9,321 nt of DNA from CAZALT01 sp964485515 (GTDB lineage: Bacteria > Actinomycetota > Acidimicrobiia > Acidimicrobiales > Acidimicrobilacustridaceae), in assembly GCA_964485515.1 (NCBI GenBank), contig CAZALT010000140.1, forward strand, positions 1 to 9,321. The letters run 5' to 3'. Numbering within the stretch: the first letter of the stretch is position 1; the number at the start of each line of letters is the position of its first letter. Both the position numbers and the translations under genes were made by a program. The notes beneath the pieces are model-generated. The model was given only the letters and a program-made list of their open reading frames with translations, was not told the origin of the DNA and ran no database searches. Below are positions 6,695 through 9,321 of the stretch, one piece after another.

Positions 6695-6744
6695 GGACTG
6701 ACGGGGAAGACGCGCCGGATCTGGCGCATCTGTCCAGCCAGGAG
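6695..6744. repeat. Decayed copy of the 5522-5571 inverted-repeat element
   Basis: TCTGTCCAGCCAG at 6729-6741 equals 13 nt of the right arm at 5556-5568. Without gaps, the whole 50-nt stretch matches 5522-5571 at about 33 positions by hand count: 10 of 16 in the left arm, 9 of 18 in the loop, 14 of 16 in the right arm. Within it, GCGCCGGATCTGGCGC (6712-6727) is a near-palindrome. The 13-nt identity is secure; the full-length homology is likely but weaker. Confidence 0.6.
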
Positions 6745-6766
6745 TGGGTAGGACGGCGGGGGTGTC

Positions 6767-6788
6767 GGTCAGGTGCCGGTCAGGTGCC
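6767..6788 (+). repeat. 11-bp tandem duplication at the end of the small membrane protein gene
   Basis: GGTCAGGTGCC occurs twice in a row at 6767-6777 and 6778-6788. The stop codon of the minus-strand gene (TGA, 6782-6780) is in the second copy and the first copy offers another TCA, so the duplication left the gene end intact. Confidence 0.8.
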
Positions 6789-7001
6789 GGTGTCGCGCTT
6801 GCGGCGCGATGCCGACCGCAGGACGTAGGCGGCGGCGACGAGCACCGCGATGATGGCCAGCACCCAGACCACGCCGAGCACGAACGACACGATCCACTTC
6901 ACGATCGTGAGCAGGCCGATGACGGCGAGGGCGCACACGACGACCTTGACCCACAGGGGGATCGTCGGTCGTTCGAGGTTCGGATCGTCGGGTGCGGTCA
7001 C
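6780..7001 (-). CDS. Small hydrophobic membrane protein, function unknown
   Basis: A 73-residue protein not assigned to a family. Residues 1-16 are polar and acidic, then two hydrophobic stretches (about 17-36, LWVKVVVCALAVIGLLTIV, and about 38-62, IVSFVLGVVWVLAIIAVLVA) suggest a two-helix hairpin with both ends on the same side, and the tail LRSASRRKRDTGT is positively charged, pointing to a cytoplasmic C-terminus. The GTG start at 7001 follows the gpgS stop by 12 nt, with a weak ATGGGG upstream, so it is probably the second gene of a gpgS transcript. A link to gpgS function is only suggested by position. The gene is preferred to overlapping frames because of the coherent membrane topology and operon spacing. 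Confidence 0.6.
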   Translation of the reverse strand: MTAPDDPNLERPTIPLWVKVVVCALAVIGLLTIVKWIVSFVLGVVWVLAIIAVLVAAAYVLRSASRRKRDTGT

Positions 7002-7013
7002 GTCAAAGCCCCA

Positions 7014-7973
7014 TCAGGCGTGCATCTCGGAGGTGTCGTCGACCGGCTCGCGGTCGTGGCGCTCGCGGTACTCGGCCAGCGTGATGAGCGGTGGCCGCTC
7101 CACGCCGTCGATCTCGACGACTCCGTCGGGACGCACCAGCGTGACGTGCTCGCCGACCAGCGGTTGGCCGGCGCGGTCGGAGTCGACCCGGCGCAGAGCC
7201 GCCTGCATGACCATGGCCGCCTGGGGGGCGAGCTCGTCGATGGGGCGGTTGCGATGCCTGCGCTCGCCGAGGTCGACCTGGGCCAGGGCGTCGATGCCGA
7301 ACCGGCGGCTGACGTCGATGAGCAGACCGATGTCGACGCCGTAGCCGGTGACGAAGGGCAGCTGTTCGAGCAGCTCGCGTCGTCCGCCGTACTCGCCGCC
7401 GAGGGGCTGCTCGACGGTGGACAGCGCAGGGAACAGGAACGAGAGGAGGGGGCGGGCGACGAGCTCGGTGACCCGGCCGCCGCCCTCACCGGCCCCGTTG
7501 AGCGGCCGATCGTAGAAGCCCTTGACGAACCCGATGTCGGGCCGTTCGAGCAGGGGACCGACGATGCCGACGACGAAGGCCGGATCGAAGTCGACGAGGT
7601 CGCCGTCGCACCACACGATGAGGTCGCCGGTGGACGCGTGGAGCGACTTCCACAGCGCCTCGCCTTTGCCGTGCCCCGATCCGTGGTCGGCCAAGATGGT
7701 CGTCGCCGCCGCCACGGTGGCGCCGGCGGCGCGGGCCACGGCCGCGGTGTCGTCGGTCGAGTGGTCGTCGATGACGAGGATCTCGTCGACGAGGGGCACG
7801 TCGCGCATGAGGGCGCCGGCGATGGCCCCGACGATGGCGCCGACGGTGGCCGCTTCGTTGCGGGCCGGGATGCAGACCGAGATGGACTGGTCGCCTTTGC
7901 GCTGCGCGAGGGCGCGAGCGTCGAAGTCGTCGGCGCGGAACTCGCGGATGAGGGGGATCAGCACGACCGCCAT
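7014..7973 (-). CDS. gpgS: Glucosyl-3-phosphoglycerate synthase (GT81)
   Basis: Transfers glucose from UDP-glucose to 3-phosphoglycerate, the first step to glucosylglycerate and, in mycobacteria, to methylglucose lipopolysaccharide. From the ATG at 7973 it has 319 residues: a GT-A nucleotide-binding start SVCIPARNE (32-40), VIDDHSTDDT (67-76), GKGEALWKSL (102-111), metal-binding DxD as CDGD (122-125), GGGRVTELVARPLL (164-177), QPLGGEY (189-195), GYGVDIGLLID (210-220) and HRNRP (240-244). The Mtb enzyme Rv1208 has the same blocks. As I recall it, Mtb has GYGVE where this protein has GYGVD, a conservative change beside the active site. A TTG at 8000 would add nine residues, but neither start has a good ribosome site; ATG is preferred. 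The phosphatase GpgP, which would complete glucosylglycerate synthesis, is not recognisable in the window. Confidence 0.92.
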   Translation of the reverse strand: MAVVLIPLIREFRADDFDARALAQRKGDQSISVCIPARNEAATVGAIVGAIAGALMRDVPLVDEILVIDDHSTDDTAAVARAAGATVAAATTILADHGSGHGKGEALWKSLHASTGDLIVWCDGDLVDFDPAFVVGIVGPLLERPDIGFVKGFYDRPLNGAGEGGGRVTELVARPLLSFLFPALSTVEQPLGGEYGGRRELLEQLPFVTGYGVDIGLLIDVSRRFGIDALAQVDLGERRHRNRPIDELAPQAAMVMQAALRRVDSDRAGQPLVGEHVTLVRPDGVVEIDGVERPPLITLAEYRERHDREPVDDTSEMHA

Positions 7974-7986
7974 CGTTTCGGACGCG

Positions 7987-8076
7987 TCAGCATGCGGCAA
8001 GCCGTGCCGGCCCGAGCGTGCGGGTCGTCGGGCAGATCTTCACGTCGATCGGTCGGTTGGGGAATGGCGTCGTCAC
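7987..8076 (-). CDS. Possible 29-residue leader peptide upstream of gpgS
   Basis: On the minus strand a GTG at 8076 opens a frame that reads MTTPFPNRPIDVKICP and further to a TGA at 7989-7987, only 13 nt before the gpgS ATG. A TAnnnT box (TACCGT, complement of 8086-8091) lies 9 nt upstream, so this frame could be translated from the 5' end of the gpgS mRNA. gpgS itself lacks a clear ribosome site, so re-initiation after this short frame is a possible way to translate it. Nothing in the peptide is recognisable, and it may be chance. Confidence 0.25.
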   Translation of the reverse strand: MTTPFPNRPIDVKICPTTRTLGPARLAAC

Positions 8077-8085
8077 GGTGCCCCC

Positions 8086-8095
8086 ACGGTACGCT
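8086..8095. promoter_or_regulatory. Candidate symmetric, divergent -10 region for cysO and gpgS
   Basis: ACGGTACGCT holds TACGCT on the plus strand (8090-8095, toward the CysO-like gene, leader about 50 nt) and TACCGT on the minus strand (toward gpgS). The two TAnnnT boxes share the central TA, the pattern known for bidirectional bacterial promoters. No -35 element is clear for either direction. Confidence 0.35.
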
Positions 8096-8152
8096 TTGCC
8101 GGTTCGTTCCCCGCTTCATCGTCACGTTCTCCACAAAAAGGAACCCTCGATC

Positions 8153-8428
8153 ATGAGTGTCACCGTTCGTGTGCCCCCCGTCTTCCGCACCCTGACCGCG
8201 GGCGATTCCCAGGTGAGCGTCGAGGGCGCGACGGTGGCCGAGGTCCTGGCCTCGCTCGAGGGTGCGCACCCCGGCTTCCAGGCGAAGCTCCTCGACGATG
8301 CGGGCAGCCTGGTGCGGTACGTGAACCTGTTCGTGGACGACGACGACGTCCGCTTCCTGCAGGGCCTCGACACGCCGGTGCCCGACGGCGGAACGCTGTC
8401 GATCATGCAGGCGGTGGCTGGGGGCTGA
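8153..8428 (+). CDS. cysO: CysO-like ubiquitin-fold sulfur carrier (MoaD/ThiS superfamily)
   Basis: A 91-residue beta-grasp protein ending in AVAGG, the Gly-Gly tail that is adenylated and thiocarboxylated to carry sulfur. In mycobacteria CysO donates sulfide to CysM for cysteine synthesis, and the adduct is cut by Mec+. The C-terminal half, YVNLFVDDDDVRFLQGL then AVAGG, closely follows Mtb CysO (FVNIYVNDEDVRFSGGL, AVAGG), which favours CysO over a MoaD acting in molybdopterin synthesis. The ATG at 8153 was chosen over an in-frame start at 8018 because AAGGA (8138-8142) lies 10 nt upstream and MSVTVRVPPVFR matches the family start. No cysM or mec gene lies within the following 350 nt, and the gene stands alone between gpgS and groEL, unlike the mycobacterial cluster. 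Confidence 0.85.
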   Translation: MSVTVRVPPVFRTLTAGDSQVSVEGATVAEVLASLEGAHPGFQAKLLDDAGSLVRYVNLFVDDDDVRFLQGLDTPVPDGGTLSIMQAVAGG

Positions 8429-8666
8429 TCCCGCCGCCGTCCGCCCTGTCGGCCCCAGACCGACTGGACGGACACCAAGTCGGCCCCCGGATCTCTCGAG
8501 TGCCGTCAGCAGACTTGGGTATCTGGGTTCCACCGCAACGTGATCTCAAGATCGTCCACGGCGGACCCGGAGTTGATGCGAACGGGTCATCTGGCCCCCA
8601 GGTGGGGTCGTTCGGCCCATAGGTTGCGAAACGCCGGGTTGCGAATCGCGGGTGAGGGTGGTTGGC
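8429..8666. other. Non-coding stretch between cysO and the groEL operator
   Basis: No credible gene. A weak 6-bp stem CCGACT/AGTCGG (8460-8465 and 8478-8483) follows cysO but has no T-run, so it is a poor terminator candidate. GGTTGCGAA occurs twice (8622-8630 and 8637-8645) just upstream of CIRCE and could hold the -35 element of the groEL promoter, though no fitting -10 is evident. No tRNA-like T-arm or cloverleaf was found by eye. Confidence 0.5.
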
Positions 8667-8693
8667 TTAGCAGTCGCACCACGAGAGTGCTAA
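8667..8693 (+). promoter_or_regulatory. CIRCE operator (HrcA binding site) of groEL
   Basis: TTAGCAGTC, nine spacer bases, then GAGTGCTAA, compared with the consensus TTAGCACTC-N9-GAGTGCTAA. Only one base differs (G for C in the left arm) and the spacing is exact. It ends 87 nt before the groEL ATG. HrcA repression released on heat stress is the established role of this element. Confidence 0.93.
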
Positions 8694-8780
8694 CCGCCGC
8701 GGTCTCAGCTCAGCTCGAAGAGACGGCCGCGTGACCGCCTTCCGGGATCTCACCCGGGCCAGATCTCAAGGAGAGCCGCC

Positions 8781-9321
8781 ATGGCCAAGATGATCGAATT
8801 CGACGAGAGCGCACGCCGTGCCCTCGAGCGGGGGATGAACCAGCTCGCCGACGCCGTCCGCGTCACGCTCGGCCCGAAGGGCCGCAACGTGGTCCTCGAC
8901 AAGAAGTGGGGCGCCCCCACCATCACGAACGACGGCGTCTCGATCGCCAAGGAGATCGACCTCGAAGACCCCTACGAGCGCATCGGCGCCGAGCTGGTCA
9001 AGGAGGTCGCCAAGAAGACCGACGACGTCGCGGGCGACGGCACCACCACCGCCACGGTGCTGGCCTGGGCGATGGTCCACGAGGGCCTCCGCAACGTGAC
9101 CGCGGGCGCCAACCCGATGTCGATCAAGCGGGGCATCGAGGCCGGCGTCGCGTCCGCCGTCGAGGCCATCCGCGACCTCGCCGTCGAGGTCGACGACAAG
9201 AGCCAGATCGCCCAGGTCGCCGGCATCTCCGCCGCCGACCCCGAGATCGGCGCCATCATCGCCGACGCCATCGACAAGGTGGGCAAGGACGGCGTCATCA
9301 CCGTCGAGGAGTCCAACACCT
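8781..9321 (+). CDS. groEL: Chaperonin GroEL, N-terminal third (3' end outside window)
   Basis: Subunit of the double-ring cytoplasmic chaperonin that folds proteins with ATP and the GroES lid. The 180 visible residues start MAKMIEFDESARRALERGMN and cover the equatorial N-terminus: VTLGPKGRNVVLDKKWGAP, ITNDGVSIAKEI, the ATP-binding GDGTTTAT and part of the intermediate domain with AGISAADPEIG. The ATG follows AAGGAG (8768-8773) by 7 nt, a strong ribosome site. The gene is under a CIRCE element but has no groES before it, as for the stand-alone groEL copy (groEL2 type) of many actinobacteria, which usually have another groES-groEL pair elsewhere. The apical domain and the C-terminal tail, which would tell the paralogue type, are beyond the window edge. 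Confidence 0.97.
   Translation, partial: MAKMIEFDESARRALERGMNQLADAVRVTLGPKGRNVVLDKKWGAPTITNDGVSIAKEIDLEDPYERIGAELVKEVAKKTDDVAGDGTTTATVLAWAMVHEGLRNVTAGANPMSIKRGIEAGVASAVEAIRDLAVEVDDKSQIAQVAGISAADPEIGAIIADAIDKVGKDGVITVEESNT

Noticed and set aside
6590..6828. Coding sequence through the GCACC/GCAC array
   Set aside because: It would be a His/Arg/Thr/Pro-rich simple repeat in a shadow frame of glycerate kinase; the true frame ends at 6589.
6744..8156. Long open frame of 470 codons on the plus strand opposite gpgS and the small membrane protein
   Set aside because: Low-complexity Asp/Glu/Gly/Val composition, mirror image of the gpgS codons; gpgS has clear family motifs.
8460..8483. Terminator hairpin after the CysO-like gene
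   Set aside because: Six-base stem with a 12-nt loop and no T-run, too weak to list as its own feature.
8540..8734. Open frame of 64 codons before groEL
   Set aside because: It runs through the CIRCE operator, has no good ribosome site and shows no conserved sequence.

Overview
The window looks like a fragment of a draft, GC-rich actinobacterial genome, plausibly class Acidimicrobiia or a relative. I base this on the DUF3263 plus LytR_C gene pair (arranged like mycobacterial Rv0430/Rv0431), a mycothiol-type arsenate reductase, a GT81 glucosyl-3-phosphoglycerate synthase, a CysO-like sulfur carrier, frequent GTG starts and TAnnnT -10 boxes. The class is inference. A run of exactly 100 N marks an assembly gap. 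No transposase, phage gene, CRISPR array, rRNA or tRNA was seen.

Layout. (1) 1-2088: the 3' part of an ArsC-type arsenate reductase (+) converges on a SulP anion transporter (-). (2) 2139-3834 (+): DUF3263 protein, LytR_C membrane protein (4-nt overlap), then trehalose-phosphatase otsB behind its own candidate promoter. (3) 3835-4106: a convergent spacer of tandem repeats interrupted by the gap. (4) 4103-5491 (-): trehalose-6-phosphate synthase otsA. (5) 5492-5605: a divergent spacer almost centred on a 16-bp-arm inverted repeat. (6) 5606-6589 (+): a compact glycerate kinase. (7) 6590-6779: a second convergent spacer, with a GCACC/GCAC array and a decayed copy of the inverted repeat. (8) 7973-6780 (-): gpgS, then a 73-residue membrane protein. 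(9) 8153-8428 (+): CysO-like carrier, apparently sharing a symmetric promoter with gpgS. (10) 8667 to the end (+): a CIRCE operator and the first 180 codons of groEL, with no groES next to it.

The middle of the window is a sugar-phosphate and compatible-solute neighbourhood. OtsA and OtsB make trehalose from UDP-glucose and glucose-6-phosphate. GpgS joins UDP-glucose to 3-phosphoglycerate on the way to glucosylglycerate or methylglucose polysaccharide. Glycerate kinase returns free glycerate to phosphoglycerate. Flanking genes serve arsenate detoxification, anion uptake, the cell envelope, sulfur transfer and heat shock. The most unusual features are non-coding: the inverted repeat and its decayed partner flanking the glycerate kinase gene, simple arrays in both large convergent spacers, and near-identical, possibly leaderless start regions on the opposed otsA and otsB genes.
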